A stretch of 36,171 bases of DNA from Clostridiales bacterium UBA7044 (GTDB taxonomy: Bacteria; Bacillota; Clostridia; Oscillospirales; Oscillospiraceae): the NCBI GenBank assembly GCA_002493965.1, contig DLAP01000048.1, positions 1 to 36,171 of the forward strand, in the 5' to 3' direction. The notes under the pieces are model-generated. The model was given only the letters and a program-made list of their open reading frames with translations, was not told the origin of the DNA and did not search any database. Shown here piece after piece: positions 24,349-31,919 of this stretch. The position numbers and the translations under genes are program-made. How positions within the stretch are numbered: position 1 is the stretch's first letter; each line of letters opens with the position of its first letter.

Positions 24349-24732
24349 TTGAAAAAACAGCGATTCTCCCTTCTGCTTCTTCTGACCCTTGCCTTCGTTT
24401 TCTTCACCCTGGGCTTTTTTCTGGGGCGAAACGGCGGCCGCAGAGAAGTGATTCTTTCCGTTCCCGTCTCCATGCAGACCGAGCCCACGGAACACTCTGC
24501 CCCGCTCTCCCAGGGCTCCACCACGGAGCGTACCAAACGCGTTAATCTCAACACTGCCACAGAGGAAGAGCTGATAACCCTGCCTGGGATCGGAGAAGTC
24601 TATGCCAGGCGTATTCTGGATTACCGGGCGAAAAATGGCAGCTTTTCGTCTGTGGATCAGCTTCTGAATGTTCCGGGCATCGGTCAGAAGCGCCTGGAGG
24701 ACATACTCGACCTGATCACCATTGGAGGATAA
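24349..24732 (+). CDS. ComEA-like helix-hairpin-helix protein (TTG start)
   Basis: A 127-residue protein with an N-terminal membrane anchor or signal segment (about 6-27), a polar linker, and a C-terminal tandem helix-hairpin-helix region (VNLNTATEEELITLPGIGEV split across two turns, then LLNVPGIGQKRLEDI). This is the ComEA DNA-binding module, here without a SLBB domain, so the protein is short. ComEA binds incoming DNA during transformation, but no comEC or comEB lies nearby. The start is a TTG at 24349, 9 bases after GGGAGG; no ATG fits. It ends one base before the response-regulator start. Confidence 0.85.
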   Translation: MKKQRFSLLLLLTLAFVFFTLGFFLGRNGGRREVILSVPVSMQTEPTEHSAPLSQGSTTERTKRVNLNTATEEELITLPGIGEVYARRILDYRAKNGSFSSVDQLLNVPGIGQKRLEDILDLITIGG

Positions 24733-24733
24733 A

Positions 24734-25414
24734 ATGAAAATACTGGTTGTAGACGATGAAGCCCTGCTTGTCAAGGGCATCCGCTTTAATTTGCAAAATG
24801 AAGGCTATGAGGTCATCACCGGCAGCGACGGACTGGATGCCGTTCGTCTGGTCCAGGAGCAGTCGCCGGATCTGGTGGTGCTGGACGTGATGATGCCGGG
24901 TATGGATGGACTGACCGCCTGTGCCAAGATCCGGGAATTTTCCGACATCCCCATTATTCTGCTCACCGCCAAGGCAGATGACATGGACAAGCTCATTGGC
25001 TTTGACCATGGAGCGGACGACTATCTGACAAAGCCCTTCAATATTCTGGAGCTGAAAGCCCGGATCCGGGCCATGCTTCGCCGGACGGGGGGCAGCGGGA
25101 AAAAGGAACCGGCAAGCTGCCTGACCATTGGTACCATCACCCTGGACCTGGACGCCCGAAATGCTTACAAAAACGGCGCTCTGGCAGATCTGACCGCCAA
25201 GGAATTTGACGTGATCGAATTTCTGATGCGCAACCCAAACCGGGTATACTCCCGGGAAGCGCTTCTTGACACCATCTGGGCCTATGAATACCGCAGCGAT
25301 ATCCGCACCGTGGATGTCCATATCCGCCGTCTTCGGGAAAAGCTGGAGGAAAATCCGGCGGAACCGAAATATATTTTAACGAAGTGGGGCGTTGGCTATT
25401 ATTTCCGCAAATAA
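24734..25414 (+). CDS. OmpR/PhoB-family response regulator
   Basis: A 226-residue two-component response regulator. The receiver domain shows VVDDE at the N-terminus, the phospho-acceptor Asp in VLDVMMPGMDG (about residue 52), and the Thr and Lys in LLTAKADD and LTKPF. The C-terminal winged helix (LTAKEFDVIEFLM, then TVDVHIRRLREKLE and GVGYYFRK) is of the OmpR/PhoB type. The ATG at 24734 has a GGAGG 5 bases before it, within the end of the comEA-like gene. Its histidine kinase is the next gene, overlapping by 23 bases. Target genes are not evident. Confidence 0.95.
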   Translation: MKILVVDDEALLVKGIRFNLQNEGYEVITGSDGLDAVRLVQEQSPDLVVLDVMMPGMDGLTACAKIREFSDIPIILLTAKADDMDKLIGFDHGADDYLTKPFNILELKARIRAMLRRTGGSGKKEPASCLTIGTITLDLDARNAYKNGALADLTAKEFDVIEFLMRNPNRVYSREALLDTIWAYEYRSDIRTVDVHIRRLREKLEENPAEPKYILTKWGVGYYFRK

Positions 25415-26855
25415 AAAAAGCGTCCGCCGGGGGTACAGCAAGACCCAGTTCCGGTACGGCATGGCCTATGTGGCCATCACCTTCCTCGTGCTTCTGTTTC
25501 TGAATATCTACTGCTCGGGCATCAGCCAGCGGCTGTTCTATGAGAGCAAGGAAGCCTCCATGGTCGAAAAATGCCAACTGGCCTCGGACGAGATCGCCAC
25601 ACTGGAAGTCCTCAGTCCATCCACAGTGGCAGGCATCGTCAGTCAGATGGAGAGCCTGAAGATCACCCGTCTGCTGGTAACAGATCCCAGCGGCATAACC
25701 CTCTATGACAGCAGCGGCAGCGCTGTGGGATCCTATGTTCTGCTGCCGGAAATTGTGCAGGTGCTGACCCAGGGGACCTCCGCGCCGGAGGGCTATGACG
25801 TTTTCTCCTGGTTCTATCACGACGGCGTCATGGATTCCAGAGCCGCTACCCCCATTATCAGCTATGGCACCCTTGTGGGCTGCGTCTACATGACAGAGCA
25901 CGATACCTCCCAGGGCGCCCTGATCGCCTCCCTGCAAAGCACGGTGCTGCGGATCACCCTGTTTCTGGAAATTGTGGTCATTCTCTTTACCCTGGCATTC
26001 TCCAATACCTTTTCCAGGCGGTTAAACCGGATCATGACCTCCATGCGCATCATTCAGGAGGGAAACTACTCCCACAAGGTCAATATGGACGGCAATGATG
26101 AACTGACCATCCTGGGGAACGAATTTAATGATCTGACCGAGCGGCTCCAAACCTCAGAGCAAAAACGCAGCCGCTTTGTCTCCGACGCCTCTCATGAGCT
26201 GAAAACGCCCCTTGCTTCCATCAAGCTCCTGACGGATTCCATCTTGCAGAACGATATGGACATGGACACTGTCCGGGAGTTTGTGGGAGACATCGGCAAT
26301 GAAGCCGAGCGCCTGATCCGGATGACGGAAAAGCTCCTCTCTCTGACGAAGGCAGAAGGCGCCGCCCCGGATGGGGAAAATGAAATCATCTACATGGGCC
26401 CCACCATACGGAGGGTGGCCCGGATGCTTCAGCCCAATGCCGAAGGTGTGGGAATCACCTTCTGCCTGGAGCTGGAAGACGATGTTCCCATTCTGATCCT
26501 GGAGGATGATCTCTACCAGATCGTCTTCAACCTCATGGAAAACGGCATCAAGTATAACGTTCCCGGGGGACGCTTAACAGTACGGCCCTATCGGGAGGAG
26601 GACAACGCCTATCTGGAAATCTCCGACACCGGCGTGGGCATCCCGGAGGACGCCATTTCTCACGTTTTTGAGCGGTTTTACCGGGTGGATAAGGCCCGTT
26701 CCCGGCAGACCGGAGGCAGCGGTCTGGGGCTTTCCATCGTCCGGACCATCGTCCGGCGAAACCGGGGCGAAATTCAAATTCAGAGCGCCCTTGGGAAAGG
26801 AACCACCTTCACCGTCTGCTTCCCCGCCTTTGATACGGAGGTGGACCGGACATGA
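25392..26855 (+). CDS. Sensor histidine kinase (PhoR/WalK type)
   Basis: A 487-residue membrane kinase. It has a first membrane segment (about 24-45), an extracellular sensor region of about 140 residues, a second membrane segment (about 183-205), HAMP-like linker, HisKA with the phospho-acceptor in SDASHELKTPL, and an HATPase domain with the N-box FNLMENGIKYN, DTGVGIPED, FERFYRVD and GGSGLGLSIV. No ATG fits the expected N-terminus; a TTG at 25392, inside the response-regulator gene, is the only start upstream of the first membrane segment. It overlaps the GerMN gene downstream as ATGA. The signal sensed is unknown. Confidence 0.93.
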   Translation: MAIISANKKSVRRGYSKTQFRYGMAYVAITFLVLLFLNIYCSGISQRLFYESKEASMVEKCQLASDEIATLEVLSPSTVAGIVSQMESLKITRLLVTDPSGITLYDSSGSAVGSYVLLPEIVQVLTQGTSAPEGYDVFSWFYHDGVMDSRAATPIISYGTLVGCVYMTEHDTSQGALIASLQSTVLRITLFLEIVVILFTLAFSNTFSRRLNRIMTSMRIIQEGNYSHKVNMDGNDELTILGNEFNDLTERLQTSEQKRSRFVSDASHELKTPLASIKLLTDSILQNDMDMDTVREFVGDIGNEAERLIRMTEKLLSLTKAEGAAPDGENEIIYMGPTIRRVARMLQPNAEGVGITFCLELEDDVPILILEDDLYQIVFNLMENGIKYNVPGGRLTVRPYREEDNAYLEISDTGVGIPEDAISHVFERFYRVDKARSRQTGGSGLGLSIVRTIVRRNRGEIQIQSALGKGTTFTVCFPAFDTEVDRT

Positions 26856-27346
26856 AACGATTTCTCTGCCTCACACTGATCGCGTCTGTACTGCTGGGCG
26901 GCTGCTTCCGGCAGGTGCCCCAAAACAATGAGTCTGTCACTTTCTACTATCTCCGCTCCCAATATCAGTATGGAAACAGTCAAAGCATCATGGGCCAGGA
27001 GGAGCGGCAGGCTTCCGGCCATCGGGAGGATCTGCGGTATCTGATGGTACTGTATCTCATGGGCCCCACCGATGAAGATCTGCGCTCTCCCCTGCCAGCC
27101 GGCACCCGGGTCCTTTCTGTCGAGCAGGAAGAGGGCAGCGTCACCGTCACCCTCAGCGAAGTTCCCGCCTCCATGACGGACGTAGCCTTCTCCCTGACCT
27201 GCGCCTGTCTGACCAAAACCTGTATGGGGCTTACGGGGGCGGAAAGCGTAACCATTATCAGCGGATCCCGCATTGTCACCATGGGCTTAAACAATCTTAT
27301 TTTAACAGACAGCGGCGAACCGACCGAAACGGAGGAAACCCAATGA
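26852..27346 (+). CDS. GerMN-domain lipoprotein
   Basis: A 164-residue lipoprotein with lipobox LLGGC (Cys 18) followed by a GerMN domain: LMVLYLMGPTDEDLRSPLPA, then TRVLSVEQEEGSVTVTLSE split at the loop, and a final VTIISGSRIVTMG strand. The domain is found in the germination and sporulation protein GerM and in LpqB-like proteins next to two-component systems. Its ATG overlaps the kinase stop (26852-26855) and its stop overlaps xthA, so it is part of one transcript. A role in the kinase's sensing at the cell surface is plausible, as with LpqB, but not shown. Confidence 0.8.
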   Translation: MKRFLCLTLIASVLLGGCFRQVPQNNESVTFYYLRSQYQYGNSQSIMGQEERQASGHREDLRYLMVLYLMGPTDEDLRSPLPAGTRVLSVEQEEGSVTVTLSEVPASMTDVAFSLTCACLTKTCMGLTGAESVTIISGSRIVTMGLNNLILTDSGEPTETEETQ

Positions 27347-28098
27347 AATTTATTTCCTGGAATGTAAACGGGCTGCGGGCATGTGTCCAAAAGGGCTTTG
27401 GGGACTTCTTTGCCGCCGCCGATGCGGACTTTTTCTGCCTGCAGGAGACAAAGCTGCAAGCGGGGCAGATTGACCTTGCCTTCCCCGGCTATCAGAGCTT
27501 CTGGAACTATGCCGAAAAGAAGGGCTATTCCGGCACTGCCATTTTCGCAAAGCAGGCACCTTTATCCGTGACCTACGGCATGGGCATCCCTGAACTGGAC
27601 ACGGAGGGGCGGCTCATTACCCTGGAATACCCGGATTTTTTCCTTGTCACCTGCTATACCCCCAACGCCCAGCAGGAATTAGCCCGAATCGATCACCGCT
27701 TAAAATGGGAGGATGCCTTCCGGGAATACCTGCAAAAGCTGGACAAGGAAAAGCCCGTCATTGTCTGCGGTGACCTGAATGTGGCCCATCAGGAGATTGA
27801 CCTGAAAAACCCCGTCGCCAACCGGGGAAACGCCGGATTCTCCGATGAGGAGCGGGGCGCTTTCGGAAAGCTTCTGGAAGCCGGTTTTACGGACAGCTTC
27901 CGCTACTTAAACCCGGATGCTACCGGGGTCTACAGCTGGTGGAGCTATCGCTTTAACGCTCGGAAGAACAACGCCGGATGGCGGATCGACTACTTTCTGG
28001 TGTCTGACCGGATCGGGTCAAAGATTCAGGCCGCACCGATTTATACCGATGTTTTTGGCTCCGACCACTGCCCGGTGGGGCTGGAGATTGGGCTGTAG
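27343..28098 (+). CDS. xthA: Exodeoxyribonuclease III
   Basis: A 251-residue AP endonuclease/exonuclease III of the EEP superfamily, which incises abasic sites and trims 3' ends during base-excision repair. Visible motifs are ISWNVNGLRA, LQETKL, GDLNVAH, SWWSYRFNARKNNAGWRID split over the substrate loop, and the C-terminal GSDHCPVGL with the catalytic His. Its ATG overlaps the GerMN stop as ATGA (27343-27346). It is the last gene of the comEA-like/two-component run. Confidence 0.96.
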   Translation: MKFISWNVNGLRACVQKGFGDFFAAADADFFCLQETKLQAGQIDLAFPGYQSFWNYAEKKGYSGTAIFAKQAPLSVTYGMGIPELDTEGRLITLEYPDFFLVTCYTPNAQQELARIDHRLKWEDAFREYLQKLDKEKPVIVCGDLNVAHQEIDLKNPVANRGNAGFSDEERGAFGKLLEAGFTDSFRYLNPDATGVYSWWSYRFNARKNNAGWRIDYFLVSDRIGSKIQAAPIYTDVFGSDHCPVGLEIGL

Positions 28099-28118
28099 GA
28101 CAATGCAGTAACGGATGA

Positions 28119-28145
28119 GGCCCGCTGCCAGATCGGTAGCGGGCC
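28119..28145. other. Hairpin after xthA
   Basis: GGCCCGCT pairs with AGCGGGCC around an 11-base loop, 20 bases after xthA. It lacks a T-run on either strand, so it may be a factor-dependent stop or a pause or processing site rather than an intrinsic terminator. Confidence 0.4.
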
Positions 28146-28251
28146 GTGTGTCATTTGCAGAGTGATCGTATTTGGATTTGTGCCTCCACAGGCCGTTGCT
28201 CAGAGCATTATGCGGGCACTGCCATACAGCAAAAAAACGCAGGCAGTTTTA

Positions 28252-29196
28252 TCAATCGGAAACCGTAAAGGGAATGGAATAAATCTGCCAGTCGTGAAAA
28301 TCCACCGACAGCGGCGGCACCTGCTCCTTCTCGAACAGATCATGAATGTCCAGGTCCAGCCAATAGTCCCCGCTGGGAAGCGCACCGTAGCATTCTGTCC
28401 AATCAATGGTGAAGGTCGTAGTACCATCCATATTGACAAAAATCTCATCCATACTGGCGCCATATTCTCCCTCTAAATTCAGGCGTCCGGCACCGGAAGC
28501 GTCCGACAGGCAATAATAATCGATATAGAGATCGCCGATTTGCTGCCCCTTCGACTGCGTGCATATTACAGAAATACCGGTAGGAGATACCTGCTGAACC
28601 GCAAAGCTCAGCCCCCAGTCCTCCCGATCCAGATACGCACCGGTTTCGGGATCAAAGAAGTGCGTGGTGGGATCTATGGAAAAGGTTCCTTCTCCAAAGA
28701 TTCTCCGGGCGTAAACATACAGCTGACTGATTACGTACTGGTTGCCATCCGGCGTTTCATGAACGTCATAAATGAGCTTGAGAGAATACTCCGGGTAATG
28801 GAAGTAAAAATTTGACACGCCCCGCAGGGATTTCGCTTCGGTTTCGCATATGCCATTCCGGGCATCCTTCCGGGCATAGTAGAAGATATCCTCTTCCGTG
28901 ATATCGCCATTTCGCAAAGCGGTTTCCAGCGGAACCGCTTCTCCGTCTATCGAAACGGTCACATCCTTTACATGCCGGTATTGCATGCCGTACCGGAAAT
29001 TTTCTCCCAGGTCCTCAGTCGGGAAATACTGGGACGCGTCCTTATCCTGCTGGACGAAAAGGGTCAGATGCCTGGCTGACTCCGCCGCTTCCGTTGCTTC
29101 CGTGGTGGGCTGGGGAACCATCTGCGGCCCGGTGCATCCCGTTAGCAGCAGTGCAGCGGCCAATATTATTGAAGAGAATCGCACGAAATTCTTCAT
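28252..29196 (-). CDS. Lipoprotein with Big_14-like domain, paralogue of the upstream gene
   Basis: A 314-residue lipoprotein (lipobox LLLTGC, Cys 21) of unknown function. A Thr/Glu-rich linker is followed by a region starting near VKDVTVSIDGEAVPLETALR, and then a C-terminal segment with REDWGLSFAVQQVSPTGISV and IDWTECYGALPSGDYWLD. The latter resembles the bacterial Ig-like domain Big_14 (a recognition from memory, not a search). The same blocks, in the same order, occur in the gene at 29336-30718, so the two are tandem paralogues. The ATG at 29196 follows AGGAGG by 5 bases. A TTGACA (29251-29256, minus strand) precedes it, but the -10 box is poor. Confidence 0.8.
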   Translation of the reverse strand: MKNFVRFSSIILAAALLLTGCTGPQMVPQPTTEATEAAESARHLTLFVQQDKDASQYFPTEDLGENFRYGMQYRHVKDVTVSIDGEAVPLETALRNGDITEEDIFYYARKDARNGICETEAKSLRGVSNFYFHYPEYSLKLIYDVHETPDGNQYVISQLYVYARRIFGEGTFSIDPTTHFFDPETGAYLDREDWGLSFAVQQVSPTGISVICTQSKGQQIGDLYIDYYCLSDASGAGRLNLEGEYGASMDEIFVNMDGTTTFTIDWTECYGALPSGDYWLDLDIHDLFEKEQVPPLSVDFHDWQIYSIPFTVSD

Positions 29197-29335
29197 GGAA
29201 ACCTCCTGAAAATAAATCTTTGCGTAAAAATTTCTACTACATGCATTTTTTGTCAATACCAGGCATACCGGCTTCTCCTATACACAGCCGCTTTTGCGGC
29301 GGCACTGTTCCATTTACGGCTTACAACCCCTGCAA

Positions 29336-30718
29336 TTACTCGATAGAAAACGGGATGCAGTACCCCTGCCCATCGTGATATTTGACAATCAGTGGATGCA
29401 GCTCCGATTCATCATAGCGGTCGAATACAGTGAACCTAAGATAGTACTCCCCAGGCTCCAGAGCACCGACAAGGTCGAACCAGTCAATGGTAATCTGCCC
29501 GGAGCCGTCGGACTGGATGGGAACCGATAATTCCTCTGTACCCTTCTGCCAGGAGACTGCTATAACGTCGGATTCACTGCCCGACGTCCGTCTGCATAGC
29601 ATATATTTCTCTGCGATCAGCTCCCCAACCTCCTGCGCCTGCTGCTGGGTATAGTTCACGGTAATTTGCGTAGGCGAGACGTTGGAAACCGCAAAGGTAA
29701 GTCCCCAGTCCTCCCGATCCAGGAAGTACCCCCATTCGCTCTCTTCATCCACATAATAATATGGACCGATACTGCGATAATCGTCTGTAATATCATAAAT
29801 ATGGATTTCTTCTATCAGCGTCTGCTTGCCATTTGGCGTTTCGTAGACATCGTATGCCATATGAAGCTCACATTCGGGATAGGTGTAGACGAAATGGGTC
29901 AGGCCATGCTCCGAATCGTAGGTTTCCTGGCAGAATCCGTTTCCGGCGTCTATGCGGGCAAGGGCAAAAATTTCCGGCACTGTTAGCTGCCCGTCCCGGA
30001 TGGCTGACGCAAGAGGAAGTTTCTCCCCATTCCAGATAATGTTCACTTCCGTCAAGCCGGAATACAGGATATCCGCGTTGGTATTTCCCCCAAACTCTTC
30101 CTTGGAAAACATGGTGTAATGGCCCGGCTTCTCCGCCTCGACCACGGAAAATTGCAGCCTTTGTGCAAGAGAATCAGAAGGAGTAGTAGGATCGGAAGAA
30201 GTGGAAGAATCAACAGTCGATTCTGCAATGGGTAAAAACTCAGAAATGGTATCCTCGTCAATCCGTTCCATATCGAACCACATATCATATACCCCGGAAT
30301 CCTTTACAAAAAAGACCCGATAGTATTCCCGCTTCTCCTGGGAATCCGGGTCGGTAAAAGACTGGGTTAAGTACCAGATTGGATGTGCGTCATCGCCGCC
30401 TGTCCAACTGAAATACTCGCTGCCCTCCGCGATATTTTCCAGGTATTGGGACATCGCCACACGATCTGTGCCTGTCAGGTCCTTTCCCTTCAGGTCTGTC
30501 AAAATCATGCCGCCCACCGTTACACCGTCGCTGCTGACGATGGCGCAGTCTTTTTCGGTCACATCCGAAATGGTAAAGCCTTCCGGAAGATCATAGGAAA
30601 AATCCCCTTTTTCCGGGGCGCTGTCTTCCTTATGGCAGCCGGAAATCATAACGGAAAGCAGTAAAATAAGAAAAATCAGCATTCCTTTCCGCATAATCGT
30701 TTTTTTCTCACATAACAT
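29336..30718 (-). CDS. Lipoprotein with extra N-terminal domain and Big_14-like C-terminus
   Basis: A 460-residue lipoprotein (lipobox MISGC, Cys 28) of unknown function. After an acidic linker it has a domain of about 150 residues (from SYDLPEGFTISDVTEKDC), a Ser/Thr-rich linker (about 165-185), and then a region shared with its neighbour: GEKLPLASAIRDG, NGFCQET, YDVYETPNGKQ, REDWGLTFAVSNVSPTQITV and IDWFDLVGALEPGEYYLR. The C-terminal part looks Ig-like (Big_14 type). The start at ATG 30718 is preferred because AAAGGTGA stands 5 bases before it; a GTG at 30727 overlaps that site. It probably sits on the outer face of the membrane. Confidence 0.8.
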   Translation of the reverse strand: MLCEKKTIMRKGMLIFLILLLSVMISGCHKEDSAPEKGDFSYDLPEGFTISDVTEKDCAIVSSDGVTVGGMILTDLKGKDLTGTDRVAMSQYLENIAEGSEYFSWTGGDDAHPIWYLTQSFTDPDSQEKREYYRVFFVKDSGVYDMWFDMERIDEDTISEFLPIAESTVDSSTSSDPTTPSDSLAQRLQFSVVEAEKPGHYTMFSKEEFGGNTNADILYSGLTEVNIIWNGEKLPLASAIRDGQLTVPEIFALARIDAGNGFCQETYDSEHGLTHFVYTYPECELHMAYDVYETPNGKQTLIEEIHIYDITDDYRSIGPYYYVDEESEWGYFLDREDWGLTFAVSNVSPTQITVNYTQQQAQEVGELIAEKYMLCRRTSGSESDVIAVSWQKGTEELSVPIQSDGSGQITIDWFDLVGALEPGEYYLRFTVFDRYDESELHPLIVKYHDGQGYCIPFSIE

Positions 30719-30859
30719 AGAAATCACCTTTTGTTTTGAAGCAATTCTTCATTTCCTTTGTTAAATTACCTCAATTCACCGGCCTCACCCCCCTGATATT
30801 TTTTATTATATGATTTTTTATTTCTTAAATCAAGGCCGTTTCATTTAAGATTATATTAA

Positions 30860-30894
30860 ATTTGCGCCGCTGCAAAACCCGCGGCGGCGCAAAT
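30860..30894 (-). terminator. Terminator after the mazF/unknown-gene pair
   Basis: An 11-base-pair GC-rich stem (ATTTGCGCCGC with GCGGCGCAAAT) with a 13-base loop begins 2 bases after the stop codon at 30896. On the minus strand it is followed by TTTAATATAAT. It is the likely transcript end for the mazF operon. The AT-rich stretch 30728-30859 holds nothing else I can name. Confidence 0.6.
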
Positions 30895-30895
30895 A

Positions 30896-31291
30896 TCATT
30901 CCCGAATCACAACCCCCACCTGTCCCTTTTTTCGGGCCAGAAAAGCGTTTTTCAGCCGCTCTATGTAAGAAAATGGCTCCTCCGGATAGACCGGAACAAA
31001 GGTTTCTCCCGCCGTTTCCCGCATGGATTCCTGCTTGGGAATCAGCCGGAATTCCATTTCTCCCTCTCCCAAATGCTTCACCGGAATCCGGGTATCCAGA
31101 CCAAACCCATCATCCATGGGCACCACCACCCCCAGGCTTTCCCGCTTGTCCCCACAGGTGACATGGAGCCTGCACACCACGTCCCCGGAAAGCTGACACC
31201 GGCAGATAAAGCGGTAATAAAGCCCTTCCCGCTTTACCTGGACCTTTCCCGCCATTTCCTTCCCGAAGTACACACCGTAATTCCCATCCAT
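30896..31291 (-). CDS. Hypothetical protein downstream of mazF
   Basis: A 131-residue soluble protein I do not recognise. It begins MDGNYGVYFGKEMAGKVQVK, has a predicted beta-rich middle (YYRFICRCQLSGDVVCRLHV and SLGVVVPMDDGFGLDTRIPV) and a C-terminal helix EPFSYIERLKNAFLARKKG. It has no signal peptide and no membrane segment. The ATG at 31291 is two codons after a TTG; GGGGGG lies about 9 bases before the ATG, inside the strong hairpin at 31299-31333. It lies 48 bases after mazF on the same strand, so the two may be co-transcribed. Confidence 0.65.
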   Translation of the reverse strand: MDGNYGVYFGKEMAGKVQVKREGLYYRFICRCQLSGDVVCRLHVTCGDKRESLGVVVPMDDGFGLDTRIPVKHLGEGEMEFRLIPKQESMRETAGETFVPVYPEEPFSYIERLKNAFLARKKGQVGVVIRE

Positions 31292-31298
31292 AAGCAAC

Positions 31299-31333
31299 GC
31301 CCCCCTTGCCGCATTCTATGCCGCAAGGGGGGC
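31299..31333 (-). promoter_or_regulatory. Hairpin covering the ribosome binding site of the gene after mazF
   Basis: GCCCCCCTTGC pairs with GCAAGGGGGGC (11 base pairs); inside, after one C-C mismatch, GCAT pairs with ATGC around a TCT loop. It fills the gap between the mazF stop (31340) and the next start (31291), and the G-run that should serve as ribosome binding site lies in the stem. It may block translation or protect or terminate the mazF transcript; it lacks a T-run. Confidence 0.6.
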
Positions 31334-31339
31334 AAACAT

Positions 31340-31711
31340 TCACATTGTCCGGTTTCCGCCGGGAAGTCCAAAGCTGACGGCAATGGCGTCGTCCACCCTG
31401 GCCATTTGCTGTTCATCCAGGTGGCCCATGTGCTCCCGGAGGCGGCGCTTATCGATGGTTCGGATCTGCTCCAAAAGGATGATGGAATCCTTGCTTAGGC
31501 CCACACTTCCACCCATGATGTTGATGTGGGTGGGCAGCTTGGCTTTTCCGGTCTGACTGGTGATGGCCGCGGCGATCACCGTGGGAGAGTGGCGGTTGCC
31601 TGTGTCATTCTGGACAATGAGAACAGGCCGGGTGCCTCCCTGCTCGCTGCCCACCACCGGGGACAGATCCGCGTAAAAAATATCACCGCGTTTAACTGTC
31701 GTTTCGTTCAT
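31340..31711 (-). CDS. MazF/PemK-family endoribonuclease toxin (EndoA)
   Basis: A 123-residue toxin-family mRNA interferase, closest in pattern to Bacillus EndoA/NdoA: VKRGDIFYADLSPVVGSEQG at the start, then GGTRPVLIVQND with the catalytic Arg, AAAITSQTGK with the catalytic Thr, and LLEQIRTIDKRRL. These enzymes cut single-stranded RNA at short sequences. The ATG at 31711 is preferred over a GTG three codons earlier because GGAG lies 10 bases before it. No antitoxin gene is found directly upstream, where Firmicutes usually have ndoAI; that space holds repeat copy C. The toxin appears complete. Confidence 0.92.
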   Translation of the reverse strand: MNETTVKRGDIFYADLSPVVGSEQGGTRPVLIVQNDTGNRHSPTVIAAAITSQTGKAKLPTHINIMGGSVGLSKDSIILLEQIRTIDKRRLREHMGHLDEQQMARVDDAIAVSFGLPGGNRTM

Positions 31712-31819
31712 TGTCTTCACGCTCCGTGCAGATTTCCCTGCGCTACCGGAGAAAACCCATATGTAACGCAGTGAATCTATTGTTCCACAAACGCTGGGAT
31801 TTTATACCGGTCATGCGCT

Positions 31820-31886
31820 TAGAAAACTCTGAATCAAACGTCTGCAGCTGAACAGTGGGCCTTGTCGATTGAATCAGCGCTTTCTA
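31820..31886 (-). repeat. Palindromic MITE-like repeat, copy C (short form)
   Basis: A 67-base element in minus orientation with ends TAGAAA and TTTCTA. Read on the minus strand its left part, TAGAAAGCGCTGATTCAATC, matches copy A, and its right part, GCTGCAGACGTTTGATTC, matches the right ends of copies A and B. It lies between the LolA/YdcC-like lipoprotein gene and mazF. The rest of 31721-31919 holds no gene I can support. Confidence 0.6.
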
Positions 31887-31919
31887 CAAAATATCCTATG
31901 CCGGAGCAAACCTAAATTG

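Noticed and set aside
24763..24770. A third CCTGCTTG, inside the response regulator, considered as support for recoding at this motif
   Set aside because: Here the frame continues normally (Ala-Leu-Leu-Val-Lys), so the eight bases alone do not cause a frame change. This weakens a recoding explanation for pheS.
28119..28145. Hairpin after xthA as an intrinsic terminator
   Set aside because: The stem is good but no T-run follows on either strand, so it is listed only as a hairpin.
29287..29300. Small GCCGC-TTTT-GCGGC hairpin between the two paralogous lipoproteins
   Set aside because: Only five base pairs and no T-run on the minus strand; too weak to call a terminator.
31712..31919. A MazE/NdoAI-type antitoxin gene upstream of mazF
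   Set aside because: No frame of suitable length and start exists on the minus strand; the region holds repeat copy C.
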